Assembly: GCA_001314865.1 (NCBI GenBank) | Contig: LJZR01000031.1 | Coordinates: 1 to 47,756, forward strand | DNA from: Phormidesmis priestleyi Ana | Lineage (GTDB): Bacteria; Cyanobacteriota; Cyanobacteriia; Phormidesmidales; Phormidesmidaceae | Reading direction: 5' to 3' | DNA: 47,756 bases | Part shown: positions 1 through 9,977 of the stretch, one piece after another | Layout: each line of letters starts with the position of its first letter | Position numbering within the stretch: the first letter of the stretch is position 1 | Translations under genes and position numbers: made by a program | Notes under the pieces: generated by a model | What the model saw: only the letters and a program-made list of their open reading frames with translations | Databases searched by the model: none | What the model was told of the DNA's origin: nothing

Positions 1-1
1 C

Positions 2-70
2 TTGAGAGTATTGCGAGAAAATGATGGCTGGAATGATTATTGGGAACAACAGTTGCCTACCGCTGCCTAA
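2..70 (+). CDS. 3' end of a gene cut by the window edge (unknown)
   Basis: An open frame enters from the left edge and ends at a TAA at 68-70. The visible tail is 22 residues, ending in NDYWEQQLPTAA. It is rich in Asn, Trp and Tyr and reads like a genuine protein C-terminus, but it is too short to place in a family. No other gene overlaps it. Confidence 0.3.
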   Translation: MRVLRENDGWNDYWEQQLPTAA

Positions 71-235
71 CCCTGACTGCCACTTTTAATTACACCCCCC
101 CTGATGTGATAGACACTGGGATGCGGAAGCCCCCTAGGATTTGCTCAAGACATTGGGATCGCTCCATAATAGTGCTGGCTGAAAGGCTTTACATCGGCCA
201 GTTTCGGACATGAGGTCGATTGACTCAGCTCATGC

Positions 236-421
236 TCATCGCTTGGAGGGTGCTAGGGCTATCACGATTGCTCCATCAGTTTTTTTGATTCGCGCCGAGT
301 TGGGCAGTCAGCAACCTATCAAGGCTTCGATTTCGGTGAAAGTCAGCGTTACCGCTGCTTGATTGCAGCCGTGCAAATGTTCAAAGAGTGGATAGTATTT
401 GCTTCCAGGTTTGATGCTCAT
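236..421 (-). pseudogene. Decayed DUF7662-like small protein (nonsense codon)
   Basis: From an ATG at 421 the minus strand reads 37 residues containing SKYYPLFEHL and VTLTFTEIEALIG. This is the pattern I know from the N-terminus of DUF7662 proteins (SKYxPLYxxL...LTFxEIExLIG). A TGA at 308-310 interrupts the frame exactly before LPNSAR, which matches the LPxSAR that normally follows. The frame then runs to another stop at about 236 without the usual Trp-rich tail. What is visible: a start, a conserved N-terminal half, an in-frame stop and a diverged rest. My inference is a pseudogene. Readthrough or a sequencing error at the single TGA is the alternative. It lies just downstream of the PIN gene on the same strand. 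Confidence 0.5.
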
Positions 422-440
422 AAGAAGAATTGATCAAAAC

Positions 441-893
441 CTATGGAATTGGCGGAATCGTAACATCTGTAAATAGCTGAACATTAAAGTCAGTATCTCT
501 CAATGTGTTAAATAGCCTTTTATCTTGCGTTAGTAAGGGCACATTGTTTTGTTGTGAAAGCGCAACGTAGCAAGCATCATAGGCAGAAATTTTATGAGTA
601 ACGCTAATGTCAATTGCTGCCAGTATGAGATCGACAGTGGGGGTTGATGTAAAGCGGAGCAATTTGAGATCGGCTAAGTTTGCTTGTGCTTCGGCGCTGT
701 CATACTGTCCAGCACGAATATATTTCCAGACAATGTTCGTGCATTCGATATAAAATAAATCTGGAATGTAAAGCCGAGCATTCGGATCATTCAAGTGAGC
801 AAAAAGCTGATCCACTTTGGGCGTCAGTGGCTCAATAATAAATTTCTTGATGCCGACGCTGGCATCAACCACATATTTAAGGGAATCAGTCAT
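441..893 (-). CDS. PIN-domain RNase, VapC-like toxin
   Basis: A 150-residue PIN-fold protein, probably a metal-dependent endoribonuclease. The N-terminal strand carries the first acidic residue in YVVDASVGIKKF. A middle acidic residue lies in YIPDLFYIECTNIVWKYI, and the C-terminal part has the typical SAYDACYVALSQQ and PLLTQDKRLFN segments with further conserved Asp residues. The length is normal for VapC-type toxins. Its start overlaps the stop of the upstream UPF0175 gene by 4 bp (ATGA), so the two are translated together and are probably an antitoxin-toxin pair. Substrate RNA cannot be read from sequence. Confidence 0.88.
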   Translation of the reverse strand: MTDSLKYVVDASVGIKKFIIEPLTPKVDQLFAHLNDPNARLYIPDLFYIECTNIVWKYIRAGQYDSAEAQANLADLKLLRFTSTPTVDLILAAIDISVTHKISAYDACYVALSQQNNVPLLTQDKRLFNTLRDTDFNVQLFTDVTIPPIP

Positions 894-1258
894 CGGGCGC
901 GGTCTTCTTGAAGGATGGTGAGGGTATCCGGTAAATGGGATTGAGCGGGAGAAAAGGTTCTGCGTTGCTCAATTCGTTTGAGAACTTCTGTCTGAGTGGG
1001 TTGATGTTGCTCTCGGTCTGAACCATTTGCCTCTAGGGCGTTGAGGTCTTGTCGGAAGTCTTCAACGCCGTAATGAATGGGGATTTTGCGACTGCCTAAA
1101 ATGCGCTGAAGCTCCAGTTGATTCATGCCTGCAAACTGGCTGGCTGTGCCCAGGGTAATCTTTTCCTGCTGAAACAGCAGAAGGGCAATTTCCAGCTTGA
1201 GGTCGGCTTCAGAAATATGCGCCGTCTGCAAAAAGTCATCGGGAATGACTAAACTCAT
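890..1258 (-). CDS. UPF0175-family small DNA-binding protein, likely antitoxin of the PIN toxin
   Basis: A 122-residue protein. Its first ~75 residues match the UPF0175 pattern: helices in SEADLKLEIALLLFQQEKIT, then a helix-turn-helix-like TLGTASQFAGMNQLELQRIL, then PIHYGVEDFRQDL. UPF0175 genes are commonly found directly upstream of PIN genes. The C-terminal 45 residues are polar, low in predicted structure, and may wrap the toxin. An AGGAGG-like ribosome site (complement of cctcc at 1268-1272) precedes the ATG. Function as antitoxin and autorepressor is inferred from gene order and the 4-bp overlap. Confidence 0.82.
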   Translation of the reverse strand: MSLVIPDDFLQTAHISEADLKLEIALLLFQQEKITLGTASQFAGMNQLELQRILGSRKIPIHYGVEDFRQDLNALEANGSDREQHQPTQTEVLKRIEQRRTFSPAQSHLPDTLTILQEDRAR

Positions 1259-1270
1259 GGCTTTAACCTC

Positions 1271-1597
1271 CTAAATTTCCTGAAGCGCACAAGGATATTC
1301 CAAATCCCGGCGATAGATCTTGGTATTCGTGCCGCTGGTCAAGATGGCTCCCTCAAACTTCTTTCCTGGCTCCATCGCCTCAACCATAATGAAGGCAACC
1401 CGTCCCTGATATCGCCGGGCGATCGCCCAGATGGTCACCGGATCTTCTGCTGGACGGACATAGCTACCATCTGCCTTAAACGACTTCGACAGACTGGGGT
1501 GCTTCCGATAGTTCTCTGGAACATCGGCTGGGCTTTTGTAAGAATTCATGAAGTTGGCAAAGGACATGCGATCGGCAAAAGTTAGAAAGCAATACAC
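1271..1597 (-). CDS. Unknown 108-residue protein upstream of the PIN/UPF0175 pair
   Basis: I do not recognise this protein. The frame starts at a GTG at 1597 (MYCFLTFAD...). An internal ATG eleven codons in is an alternative start. Composition is ordinary for a small globular protein, with basic and aromatic residues (YKSPADVPENYRKHPSL, VTIWAIARRYQGRVAFIMVEAM) and no membrane segment or signal peptide. It ends 12 bp before the start of the UPF0175 gene, so it may be co-transcribed with the toxin-antitoxin pair. A third component, or an upstream passenger gene, are equally possible. Confidence 0.55.
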   Translation of the reverse strand: MYCFLTFADRMSFANFMNSYKSPADVPENYRKHPSLSKSFKADGSYVRPAEDPVTIWAIARRYQGRVAFIMVEAMEPGKKFEGAILTSGTNTKIYRRDLEYPCALQEI

Positions 1598-1804
1598 TTG
1601 ACTCTCTATGATGCCTGAAAGTAGCTGAATTGTCCTGCTTTAAAGTTATTTAATCGGTGCTGGTTCAGATCCCATCGGTCGGTTAGCTAAGCACTGCGGC
1701 ATAATAAGTCGTTGAAACGGAATTTTGAGAGCGGATTGGCAAGTTCTGGTTGATCTCAAAATTCGCTGAACTTGGTCGTTAGACCTGAAAAATAGTGACC
1801 TATT

Positions 1805-2287
1805 ATGAAGATCCGACGCTTTCAACCCGGCGAAGAACCCGCGCTTTATGAGGTTTTCTACTCCGCCATCCATCTCATTGCTAAAAATGATTACTCACAG
1901 GAGCAGTTGAACGCCTGGGCTCCATCGGATCTGGATCTAGAGCTTTGGGTGAAGCGGATAAACGACATTAATCCATTCGTCGCTGAAATTGACGGCAAGC
2001 CTGTTGGTTATGCTGATGTACAACAGAACGGATACATTGATCACTTTTTTGTCTCTGGTAACCATCCGCGTAAAGGCGTGGGTAAGGCATTGATGAAGGC
2101 CATTCATAGCGAGTCTGAGCGCTTAGGCATCACTGAACTCACATCCAACGTGAGCAAAACTGCACAGCCGTTCTTCCAGCGATTCGGGTTTGTTATCGTT
2201 GAGCAAAGAAAACCCGTTGTTCGCGGCGTTGAGTTGCAAAATGCACTAATGCGAAAGGACTGTAAATTTCATAACCATTCCGATTGA
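1805..2287 (+). CDS. GNAT-family N-acetyltransferase
   Basis: A 160-residue single-domain GNAT protein. It begins MKIRRFQPGEEPALYEVF, the first strand and helix of the fold. PFVAEIDGKPVGYADVQ and YIDHFFVSGNHPRKGVGKAL follow. The latter is motif A with an R-K-G-V-G-K pyrophosphate loop for acetyl-CoA. The C-terminal part has AQPFFQRFGFVIVEQRK, the usual motif B. GNAT enzymes move an acetyl group to an amine; the acceptor cannot be predicted. It resembles stand-alone stress or antibiotic-type acetyltransferases such as the YafP group. The gene stands alone, divergent from the toxin-antitoxin region, with no strong ribosome site before its ATG. Confidence 0.88.
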   Translation: MKIRRFQPGEEPALYEVFYSAIHLIAKNDYSQEQLNAWAPSDLDLELWVKRINDINPFVAEIDGKPVGYADVQQNGYIDHFFVSGNHPRKGVGKALMKAIHSESERLGITELTSNVSKTAQPFFQRFGFVIVEQRKPVVRGVELQNALMRKDCKFHNHSD

Positions 2288-2621
2288 CGGCAGGTGAACG
2301 GGGCCTGGATCTTGTTTGTCCTCTACGACTGCCGCATTCTTGGGCCAGTGCTAAGTCAATCAACTGGTGTTAAGTCAATTTGTGGAGTGTGCGATCGCCT
2401 CCTTGCCACCTCGCTTCTGATAATGCGATCGCCCTCACGCACAACTACGCTTTAGCAGCCTCTATCTGCTCGTAATCTGTCTTTAGGAAGTCAAAAATAT
2501 GCATAAAGCTAGGTCTAATAGGGGAGAACCTTATTAAGCGGTAAATTATGGCTTGGCAAAGCCTGTTTTGTCACCTCTATATCATGCCTGCTGTTTCGCC
2601 CAAAAAAGTAAAGGGGGCAAC
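2288..2621. other. Intergenic region between the GNAT gene and the ferric-reductase-like gene
   Basis: This stretch of 334 bp shows no supportable gene. It contains a direct repeat of TAAGTCAATC/TAAGTCAATT (about 2351-2380), two partial HIP1 sites, and the ribosome site AAGGGGG (2611-2617) for the next gene. A TTG-started extension of the downstream frame from 2553 exists, but I judge it noncoding. Confidence 0.6.
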
Positions 2622-3962
2622 ATGCAGCGACTATTAATGAGAAGCCCAGTCGCAGTGGCCGCCTTTTGGATCGCTGTGTATTTGGCGATCGCCCTACTGC
2701 CTCTTTTTATCTTATTCCTATACCCTCCAGCCACGGATGGACGAAGCTTTTGGACCGAGTTTTCAGTGGCTTTGGGGTTTGTGGGGTTAGCCATGTTAGC
2801 CCTTCAGTTTGCGCTTACCGCCCGAATCAATCGGATTGAGGCATCCTACGGGGTTGATATTATCCTGCAATTCCATCGCTATATTTCTCTCATCGCTTTC
2901 GCCCTCATCCTGATTCATCCGCTTGTTCTCTTTATTGATCAGCCCGAAACATTAGCGTTGCTCAATATCTTTGAGGCGCCATGGCGAGCCAAATTTGCCG
3001 TGACGGGCACTTTGGCACTCATCGTACTGGTGATTACCTCCATTTGGCGGCAGCGCCTCAACATTCCCTATGAGGTATGGCGGACAAGTCATGGCCTTTT
3101 AGCCGTAGGCGCGGTGACCCTGGGTTTGGCCCATACGTTGGGAGTTAGCTACTATTTAGGACTGTTCTGGAAAAAACTGTTGTGGAGTGCGATCGCCCTA
3201 ATCGCATTATGGCTACTCATTTACGTCCGCATTGTTAAACCCTGGATGATGACCAAACGCCCCTACTTAGTAGAAGAAGTTATTCCTGAAAGAGGCAATG
3301 TGTGGACACTCGCTATTCGTCCGAAAGGACATGAAGGATTTAAGTTTCAACCCGGACAGTTTGCCTGGATTACCCTTAACATTTCTCCTTTTCGAATGCG
3401 CGAGCATCCCTTTTCGATGTCTTCAAGTGGCGACCATCCTGAACGGTTAGAATTTAGCATTAAAGCACTCGGCGACTTTACCCAAACCATTAAAGACATT
3501 CAGCCGGGGACAACGGCTTATCTGGATGGGCCTTATGGGGTGTTTACGAGCGATCGCTACTGGGATGCTGCCGGATTCGTCCTCATTGCCGGTGGTATCG
3601 GCATCACCCCAATGATGAGCATGCTGCTAACTGCCATTGAGCGAAAAGACGATCGCCCGTTTTTACTCATTTATGCCAACAAAGGCTGGGAAGATGTGAC
3701 CTTCCGAGAAGAATTAGAAGATTTGGTAGATTCTTTAGATCTCACGATTATTCATGTGTTGCGCCAGCCGCCCGAACACTGGGCAGGCGAAACCGGCTAT
3801 GTCGATCAAGACCTGTTGCAACGATATATTCCCATTCATCGGGGCAGCCGCCAATACTTCATCTGTGCCGCTCCCGTCATGATGGAGCAAGTTGAGGCAG
3901 CACTTCATGATTTACAAGTGCCTGCAACCAATGTCCATATGGAACACTTCAATCTAGTTTAA
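2622..3962 (+). CDS. Ferric-reductase-like membrane flavocytochrome (FRE/NOX type)
   Basis: A membrane oxidoreductase of about 446 residues that moves electrons from NAD(P)H through FAD and haem across the membrane, to ferric iron, copper or oxygen. The N-terminal half has six likely membrane helices. Histidines in paired helices (FHRY and LIHPL; TSHGL and LAHTL) fit the ligands of two haems. The cytosolic half has the FAD motif HPFSMSSS, GPYG, the nucleotide-binding IAGGIGITPMMSM, and the family's C-terminal aromatic ending (HMEHFNLV). I chose the ATG at 2622 because AAGGGGG lies five bases upstream. The frame also opens at a TTG at 2553, but the added residues are not conserved-looking. It faces xfp. 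The next short membrane peptide may belong with it. Confidence 0.85.
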   Translation: MQRLLMRSPVAVAAFWIAVYLAIALLPLFILFLYPPATDGRSFWTEFSVALGFVGLAMLALQFALTARINRIEASYGVDIILQFHRYISLIAFALILIHPLVLFIDQPETLALLNIFEAPWRAKFAVTGTLALIVLVITSIWRQRLNIPYEVWRTSHGLLAVGAVTLGLAHTLGVSYYLGLFWKKLLWSAIALIALWLLIYVRIVKPWMMTKRPYLVEEVIPERGNVWTLAIRPKGHEGFKFQPGQFAWITLNISPFRMREHPFSMSSSGDHPERLEFSIKALGDFTQTIKDIQPGTTAYLDGPYGVFTSDRYWDAAGFVLIAGGIGITPMMSMLLTAIERKDDRPFLLIYANKGWEDVTFREELEDLVDSLDLTIIHVLRQPPEHWAGETGYVDQDLLQRYIPIHRGSRQYFICAAPVMMEQVEAALHDLQVPATNVHMEHFNLV

Positions 3963-3982
3963 ATCTTAACTACGGATAGACT

Positions 3983-4123
3983 ATGCGATACGTCATTATG
4001 ATTCAAATCGTTAGCATCATTGCCTTAATTTTACTGGGCGCTGCCGCGATGTTTGCATGGTTGCAAAATCGTTCTTTTCAGGAATCGCCAGCGTTAGAGA
4101 ATACTTCGTTATTAAAAGGCTAA
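3983..4123 (+). CDS. 46-residue single-pass membrane peptide
   Basis: A short open frame (ATG at 3983, TAA at 4121) encodes MRYVIMIQIVSIIALILLGA followed by AAMFAWLQNRS and a short polar tail. Residues 4-27 form one strong transmembrane helix. It starts 20 bp after the stop of the ferric-reductase-like gene, on the same strand, before a strong hairpin that probably ends transcription. I infer an accessory subunit or a membrane micropeptide of the reductase. I do not recognise a family, and nothing beyond context supports the role. Confidence 0.5.
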   Translation: MRYVIMIQIVSIIALILLGAAAMFAWLQNRSFQESPALENTSLLKG

Positions 4124-4159
4124 TGCTATCTACCCACCTGTCAACGGTATCACTAGCTA

Positions 4160-4200
4160 CAAAGTCCTCCACTGAAGCTGAAATTCAGTAGAGGACTTTG
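4160..4200. terminator. Strong hairpin between convergent genes, probable bidirectional terminator
   Basis: Two 17-base arms (4160-4176 and 4184-4200, beginning CAAAGTCCTC and ending GAGGACTTTG) pair with one mismatch around a 7-base loop. It lies between the reductase/micropeptide pair and the oppositely oriented xfp. No long T-run follows on either strand, so termination may be weak or factor-assisted. A second small hairpin (TCTCCT/AGGAGA, 4222-4237) lies closer to xfp. Confidence 0.6.
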
Positions 4201-4295
4201 TATGAATATTGCCTATTAATATCTCCTAAAAAGGAGAAAACGGAAACCCAAGCAGATTAAAAACTTCTAATATCTCTCGATATCAGCACAGCTGT

Positions 4296-6704
4296 TTAAT
4301 AAGGCCACTTCCAGTCGGTGTTCTCAGCAGCATCTTGACCATGCTCATGAGCATAGGCCAAGCATTCAATAATCTTATTCTTCATTCGCTCTTTAGTGTG
4401 GCCCGCCGCAGACCCAAGCTTAGGCACCCGATCAATCACATCAATCACCAAATTAAAGCGATCAATTTGATTGTTAATGGCCAGCTCTAGCGGTGTGTTG
4501 ATATTTCCTCGTTCTTTATAGCCCCGCACATGAATGCGATCTTGGTTTGAGCGGCGATACACCAGCTTGTGAATTAGCCAGGGATATCCATGAAAGTTGA
4601 AAATAACCGGCTTGTCAGGCGTGAACAAAGAGTCAAAATCCCAGTCTGATAGGCCATGTGGATGCTCGCCTTCGGACATGAGTTTGAACAAATCTACCAC
4701 ATTGACAAATCGCACTTTGAGATACGGAAATTCTTCTCGCAAAATCGCCGTTGCCGCCAGTGACTCCTTGGTCGGAATATCGCCACAGCAGGCCATGACC
4801 ACATCTGGGCTATCCAGTTCGGTATGGTCGTTGCTGGCCCAGTCCCAAATGCCAACGCCTTTGGTGCAGTGCGCGATCGCCTCATCCATCGGCAAATACT
4901 GCAAATGCTTTTGCTTATCCGAAACAATCACATTGATATAGTCCACACTGCGAAAGCAATGGTCGGCTACCGATAGCAAACAGTTGGCATCTGGGGGAAA
5001 GTAAGCCCTTACCACATCAGGATTTTTGTTCGTGACCAGGTCTATATAGCCCGGATCTTGATGGCTAAAGCCGTTGTGATCTTGCCGCCATACCAGTGAA
5101 GAAAGGAGAATATTAAGAGAAGACACCGACCGACGCCAGGGCACATGGTTTTTACAAATATCGAGCCACTTGGCATGTTGGTTAAACATGGAGTCCACCA
5201 CATGGGCAAACGCCTCATAGGTGTGGAACAAGCCATGACGCCCACTGAGCAAGTAGCCTTCTAACCAGCCTTGCAGCGTATGCTCGCTGAGCATTTCCAT
5301 CACCCGCCCATCGCGAGAGAGTTCGCCGCCCTGCTCGTCTTCCGGGTACATCTCGGCCATCCACACTTTTTTAGTCACTTCGTACACATCTTGCAGACGG
5401 TTAGAAGCCGTTTCATCAGGCCCCATCAGGCGGAAGTTATCCGGATTATCTCGAAAGATATCCCGCATCAAAAAGCCCAGCACCTTGGTATTTTCAAATT
5501 CTTCGACGCCGTGTTTTTCCATTTGAATGGCGTAGTCGCGAAAGTTCGGCATCTTGAGGGCGCGGCGCAGCAGGCCACCATTGGCATGAGGATTGGCACT
5601 CATACGGCGGTTGCCTTGGGGCGCTAGCGCTTTGAGTTCTGGCACCAATGTGCCGTTTTCATCAAACAGCTCTTCAGGCTTGTAGCTGCGCATCCATTCG
5701 CCCAGCTTTTGGAGATGATCGGCGTTGTCATGCATTCCGCCCATCGGGACTTGGTGCGATCGCCAAAAATCTTCCACTTTTTTGCCATCGACTGTCGCAG
5801 GCCCCGTCCAACCCTTGGGCGTGCGCAGCACAATCATCGGCCAGCGAGGCCGCTCAGTACTGCCATTAATCCGAGCTTCTCGCTGAAAACCCTTGATTTT
5901 CAGCACACACTCTTCCATCGTGGCCGCCATTTTTTGGTGCATTTCAGCCGGGTCTTTACCCTCTACAAAGTAGGGCTCATAGCCATAGCCGCGAAAGAGA
6001 TATTCCAGCTCTTCGTGAGAAATGCGTGCCAGAATAGTTGGGTTGGCGATTTTGTAACCATTGAGGTTGAGCACGGGCAGCACCGCACCATCACGAGCCG
6101 GGTTAATAAACTTGTTAGAATGCCAAGCAGTCGCCAGCGGCCCCGTTTCAGCTTCGCCATCACCCACCACCACACAGGTGATTAAGTCGGGATTGTCTAA
6201 CACCGATCCATACGCATGAGAAACGCTATAGCCCAGCTCGCCGCCCTCGTGAATAGATCCCGGCGTTTCAGGTGTGACATGGCTACCAATATCGCCCGGA
6301 AAAGAGAATTGCTTAAAGAACTTACCCATGCCCTCAGCGTCTTCGCTTTTGTCGGGATAAATTTCACTGTAGGTACTCTCCAAGTACACAGGCCCTAGCA
6401 CCCCAGGCGCGCCATGCCCTGGCCCCGCCATAAAAATCATGTCGAGGTCGTATTTTTTAATCAGCCGGTTGCAGTGAACGTAAGTAAAGCTCAACGCTGG
6501 CGAAGCCCCCCAATGGCCGAGTAATCGATGCTTGACCTGTTCTTTTACCAGGGGTTCTTTCAGCAGGGGATTATCTCGGAGATAAATCATCCCTACGGCC
6601 AAATAGTTGCAGGCTCTCCAGTAGGCGTCTGTGAGGCGCAGTTCTGTTTCACTCAGGGCTGTGGTTGAGATTGTGTTTGAGAGCTGAACAGGGGATTGAA
6701 CCAT
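4296..6704 (-). CDS. xfp: Phosphoketolase (xylulose-5-phosphate/fructose-6-phosphate)
   Basis: A thiamine-diphosphate enzyme that splits xylulose-5-P or fructose-6-P with phosphate to give acetyl-phosphate plus glyceraldehyde-3-P or erythrose-4-P. At 802 residues it has the family's usual full length. Visible motifs are GHWG (63-66), GPGHG (94-98) and the ThDP/Mg site GDGEAETGP (181-189). [27 protein letters not shown]-type sequence follows near the C-terminus (quoted here in part as [12 protein letters not shown]), with [13 protein letters not shown], typical of phosphoketolase domain III. It is first in a minus-strand set with pflB, pflA and adhE, 63 bp from pflA. It offers a carbon-saving route to acetyl-P from the pentose-phosphate pool, in light or in fermentation. 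An acetate kinase or phosphotransacetylase is not in the window. Confidence 0.96.
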   Translation of the reverse strand: MVQSPVQLSNTISTTALSETELRLTDAYWRACNYLAVGMIYLRDNPLLKEPLVKEQVKHRLLGHWGASPALSFTYVHCNRLIKKYDLDMIFMAGPGHGAPGVLGPVYLESTYSEIYPDKSEDAEGMGKFFKQFSFPGDIGSHVTPETPGSIHEGGELGYSVSHAYGSVLDNPDLITCVVVGDGEAETGPLATAWHSNKFINPARDGAVLPVLNLNGYKIANPTILARISHEELEYLFRGYGYEPYFVEGKDPAEMHQKMAATMEECVLKIKGFQREARINGSTERPRWPMIVLRTPKGWTGPATVDGKKVEDFWRSHQVPMGGMHDNADHLQKLGEWMRSYKPEELFDENGTLVPELKALAPQGNRRMSANPHANGGLLRRALKMPNFRDYAIQMEKHGVEEFENTKVLGFLMRDIFRDNPDNFRLMGPDETASNRLQDVYEVTKKVWMAEMYPEDEQGGELSRDGRVMEMLSEHTLQGWLEGYLLSGRHGLFHTYEAFAHVVDSMFNQHAKWLDICKNHVPWRRSVSSLNILLSSLVWRQDHNGFSHQDPGYIDLVTNKNPDVVRAYFPPDANCLLSVADHCFRSVDYINVIVSDKQKHLQYLPMDEAIAHCTKGVGIWDWASNDHTELDSPDVVMACCGDIPTKESLAATAILREEFPYLKVRFVNVVDLFKLMSEGEHPHGLSDWDFDSLFTPDKPVIFNFHGYPWLIHKLVYRRSNQDRIHVRGYKERGNINTPLELAINNQIDRFNLVIDVIDRVPKLGSAAGHTKERMKNKIIECLAYAHEHGQDAAENTDWKWPY

Positions 6705-6767
6705 TGTGAGAATATTCCTTAAAAGGTGTGATGTTGGACAAAAATAAACAAACCCATCAGCTTTGTT

Positions 6768-7553
6768 TTAGCGAACGGTGAGCCCTTGGCTGGCAAATAT
6801 ATCCATTGTTTGTTGAATTTGCGCAGGCGTTGGCGTTGGCGTTTCGGCAAGCAAATAGGGATAGCCCATCGCTTGCCATTTGTACTTGCCCATTTGATGA
6901 AAAGGCAGAATCTCTACTTTTTCAACAGACCGCAAACTTGCAACAAAACGGGCGATGCCCTCAATATTGTGAGGATCGTCGGTGAGCCCCGGCACCAGAA
7001 CAAAGCGAATCCAGGTGGGTTTGTGGATGTCGCTAAGGTACTGAGCAAAGTGCAAGGTCGGCTCAATCGAAACGCCAGTGACTCGGTGATAGGTGTCTGG
7101 ATCAAAAGACTTGATATCGAGCAGAACCAGATCGGTATGATCTAAAACGGGTTGCGATCGCGCAAAATCAGGAAACCCAGAGGTATCCAAAGCGGTATGA
7201 ATCCCCATGGCCTGACACTGCCGAAACACCTCTCGCACAAACTCAGGCTGCAACAGCGGCTCGCCGCCCGAAATCGTCACGCCCCCACCCGACGATTGCA
7301 TATAAACGCGATACCGTTTAATCTCTTGCATCAGCTCATCGACCGTTACCGGCTTTCCTCCGTTCAGGTCGCGGGTATCTGGGTTGTGACAATACTGACA
7401 GCGCAGTAAGCACCCCTGAGTGAAAATCACAAATCGAATACCCGGCCCGTCTACCGTGCCGCAGGTCTCCACCGAGTGGATGCGACCCGTGGGGGAGCAA
7501 GGGAGTGGGGGAGTGGGCGCGTAAGCGGTTGTGGGCGAAGGCAAAAGCGGCAT
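6768..7553 (-). CDS. pflA: Pyruvate formate-lyase activating enzyme (radical SAM)
   Basis: A 261-residue radical-SAM enzyme that abstracts a hydrogen from the conserved glycine of PflB to make the active glycyl radical. The CxxxCxxC cluster motif is CLLRCQYC. The surrounding VDGPGIRFVIFTQG and later SGGGVTISGGEPLLQPEF and DLVLLDIKSFD are typical of PflA. EKVEILPFHQMGKYKW matches the family's C-terminal region. The start is unsure. A TTG at 7565 opens the frame, and the ATG at 7553 is more likely. The first ~25 residues are Pro-rich and are an extension compared with the E. coli enzyme. The pflB stop lies only 22 bp before this ATG, so the two form an operon. Confidence 0.94.
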   Translation of the reverse strand: MPLLPSPTTAYAPTPPLPCSPTGRIHSVETCGTVDGPGIRFVIFTQGCLLRCQYCHNPDTRDLNGGKPVTVDELMQEIKRYRVYMQSSGGGVTISGGEPLLQPEFVREVFRQCQAMGIHTALDTSGFPDFARSQPVLDHTDLVLLDIKSFDPDTYHRVTGVSIEPTLHFAQYLSDIHKPTWIRFVLVPGLTDDPHNIEGIARFVASLRSVEKVEILPFHQMGKYKWQAMGYPYLLAETPTPTPAQIQQTMDIFASQGLTVR

Positions 7554-7574
7554 GGGGATACTCAAAACAGCAAG

Positions 7575-9854
7575 CTAGAAGCGATCGTGGAAGGTGCGGT
7601 TGATCACATCGAGCTGTTGTTCGCGGGTGAGCTTAATAAAGTTCACCGCGTAGCCCGAAACTCGGATGGTGAGCTGAGGATAGGCTTCCGGGTGTTCCAT
7701 TGCATCGAGCAACGTCTCGCGGTTGAGAACGTTGATGTTGATGTGATGGCCGGTGTTGTGGAAGTAGCCATCCAGCAGTCCGACCAAGTTGTTGATGCGA
7801 TCGCTCAGCTGTTTGCCGAGCGCCTGCGGAACCACTGAAAAGGTGAACGAAATGCCATCTTGAGCATCGTCGTAGGGGAGTTTGGCCACAGATTCGCAAG
7901 CTGCGATCGCGCCTTTGGTATCCCGGCCATGCATGGGGTTAGCCCCCGGTGCAAACGGCTCTCCGGCCTTGCGACCATCGGGCGTGCTGCCCGTTTTTTT
8001 GCCATACACCACATTAGAGGTAATGGTTAAAATCGACTGGGTAGGTGTTGCATTGCGATAGGTCGGGCACTGGCGAATTTTGTTCATAAAGCGGCTGACC
8101 AAATCGGCGGTGATGGCATCTACGCGATCGTCATTGTTGCCAAACTTAGGATAGTCACCGGCAATCTCGTAATCGACCGCTAGGCCCGCCTCGTTGCGCA
8201 ACACGCTGACCGTGCTGTGCTTAATCGCCGAGAGCGCGTCGCCCACCACAGAGAGTCCTGCAATGCCACAAGCCATCGTCCGAAGCACGTTGCGGTCATG
8301 CAGGGCCATTTCCAACCGCTCGTAGCAGTATTTGTCATGCATAAAGTGAATCACATTCAGCGTGTTCACATATAGGTTTGCGAGCCAGTCCAAAGTGGCG
8401 TCAAAGGCTTGCATCACCTCGTCATAGTCCAGCTCACTCGCGGTAATAGCGGTAGCCGCCGGGGCGACCTGCTGGCCTGTTTTTTCATCTTTACCGCCGT
8501 TAATGGCATAAAGCAACGCTTTGGCCAGGTTAACCCGCGCCCCAAAAAACTGCATTTGCTTGCCAATCCGCATCGCCGACACGCAGCAGGCAATGCCATA
8601 GTCATCACCATACAGCGGACGCATCAAATCGTCGTTTTCATATTGAATGGAGCTGGTATCGATCGAGACTTGAGCGCAAAACTGTTTGAAGGCTTTTGGC
8701 AGCTGCTCAGACCAAAGCACCGTGAGGTTCGGCTCAGGCGCGGGGCCTAAATTATAGAGCGTTTGCAAGAATCGAAAGCTCGATTTGGTCACCAGGGGCC
8801 GACCGTCTTCACCCACGCCGCCAATGGCCTCAGTCACCCATACCGGATCGCCTGAGAACAGTTCGTTATAGGCCGGTGCGCGCAAAAACCGCACCATTCT
8901 AAGCTTGCTCACCAAATGATCGATCAGCTCTTGCGCCGCCGATTCGGTTAGGGTGCCATTGTTAAAATCTCGCTCAATATAAATATCGAGAAAGGTCGAA
9001 ATGCGACCGAGCGACATCGCCGCGCCGTTTTGTTCTTTTATAGCGCCCAAGTAGCCAAAGTAAGTCCATTGGATGGCTTCTTGGGCATTGGCGGCTGGCT
9101 GGCTGATGTCTAGGCCATAGGTGGCGGCCATCTCTTGCAGTTCTTTAAGGGCGCGAATTTGTTCGTTAATTTCTTCGCGATCGCGAATCACCGATTCCGA
9201 CATCACCGCGCCTTCGGTTTCGCTCAGCTGTTGCTTCTTATCTGCAATTAGCCGCTCAACGCCGTACAGCGCAACCCTGCGGTAGTCTCCAATAATCCGC
9301 CCGCGACCATAGGCATCGGGCAGTCCGGTAATAATGCCCGCATGACGCGCCAACCGCATCTCTGGGGTGTAGGCATCAAACACGCCGTCGTTATGAGTTT
9401 TACGATACTTGGTAAAAATCTCATGGAGAGCTGGATCAATCTGGTAGCCATAGGCTTCTAGCGACTTTTCAGCGACCCGAATGCCGCCTAGCGGCATAAT
9501 AGAGCGCTTTAGGGGTTTGTCCGTTTGCAAACCCACAATCTGTTCTAATCCGGCATCTACATAGCCTGCGGCATGGGCGGTAATGCCTGCGGGCACGGCG
9601 GTATCGGCATCTAAAATGCCCTGCTCACGTTCCTGCTGCATCAGCACAGAAATTTGAGCCCACAGCTGCTCGGTGCCGGGAGTGGCTTCGGCCAGAAATG
9701 TGCGATCGCCCTCATAAGGACGATAATTGCGCTGAATAAAATCGCGCACGGCGATCTCTTCGCTCCAAGTGCCGAGGGTAAAGCCTTCCCAGGCATGCTG
9801 CGGCTCAGTGGCCGCAGGCGCTGAAGCGGATGATCTTAGGGGAGTCGTAACCAT
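7575..9854 (-). CDS. pflB: Formate C-acetyltransferase (pyruvate formate-lyase)
   Basis: A 759-residue glycyl-radical enzyme converting pyruvate and CoA to acetyl-CoA and formate without oxygen. The adjacent catalytic cysteines are Cys423-Cys424 in [10 protein letters not shown]. The radical glycine is Gly734 in RVSGYAV, 26 residues before the C-terminus, as in canonical PflB. Other hallmarks are [19 protein letters not shown] and GQ-type CoA-site sequence. The N-terminus has an extra Ala/Ser-rich stretch before [10 protein letters not shown]. The length matches E. coli PflB. The radical form is destroyed by oxygen, so the enzyme can act only in dark anoxia. That fits a neighbouring nif region. 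pflB is rare but known among cyanobacteria. Confidence 0.97.
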   Translation of the reverse strand: MVTTPLRSSASAPAATEPQHAWEGFTLGTWSEEIAVRDFIQRNYRPYEGDRTFLAEATPGTEQLWAQISVLMQQEREQGILDADTAVPAGITAHAAGYVDAGLEQIVGLQTDKPLKRSIMPLGGIRVAEKSLEAYGYQIDPALHEIFTKYRKTHNDGVFDAYTPEMRLARHAGIITGLPDAYGRGRIIGDYRRVALYGVERLIADKKQQLSETEGAVMSESVIRDREEINEQIRALKELQEMAATYGLDISQPAANAQEAIQWTYFGYLGAIKEQNGAAMSLGRISTFLDIYIERDFNNGTLTESAAQELIDHLVSKLRMVRFLRAPAYNELFSGDPVWVTEAIGGVGEDGRPLVTKSSFRFLQTLYNLGPAPEPNLTVLWSEQLPKAFKQFCAQVSIDTSSIQYENDDLMRPLYGDDYGIACCVSAMRIGKQMQFFGARVNLAKALLYAINGGKDEKTGQQVAPAATAITASELDYDEVMQAFDATLDWLANLYVNTLNVIHFMHDKYCYERLEMALHDRNVLRTMACGIAGLSVVGDALSAIKHSTVSVLRNEAGLAVDYEIAGDYPKFGNNDDRVDAITADLVSRFMNKIRQCPTYRNATPTQSILTITSNVVYGKKTGSTPDGRKAGEPFAPGANPMHGRDTKGAIAACESVAKLPYDDAQDGISFTFSVVPQALGKQLSDRINNLVGLLDGYFHNTGHHININVLNRETLLDAMEHPEAYPQLTIRVSGYAVNFIKLTREQQLDVINRTFHDRF

Positions 9855-9977
9855 AAAACACCTACCTAATTGAATGAACTCATTGAAAGAATGTGAAACT
9901 TAAAAGAGAAAGTTAGAGCAAAGAGACGTTAAACAAAGAAAGCGTTGGATGAGTGCTAAAACCGCGTGAAATGAAGC

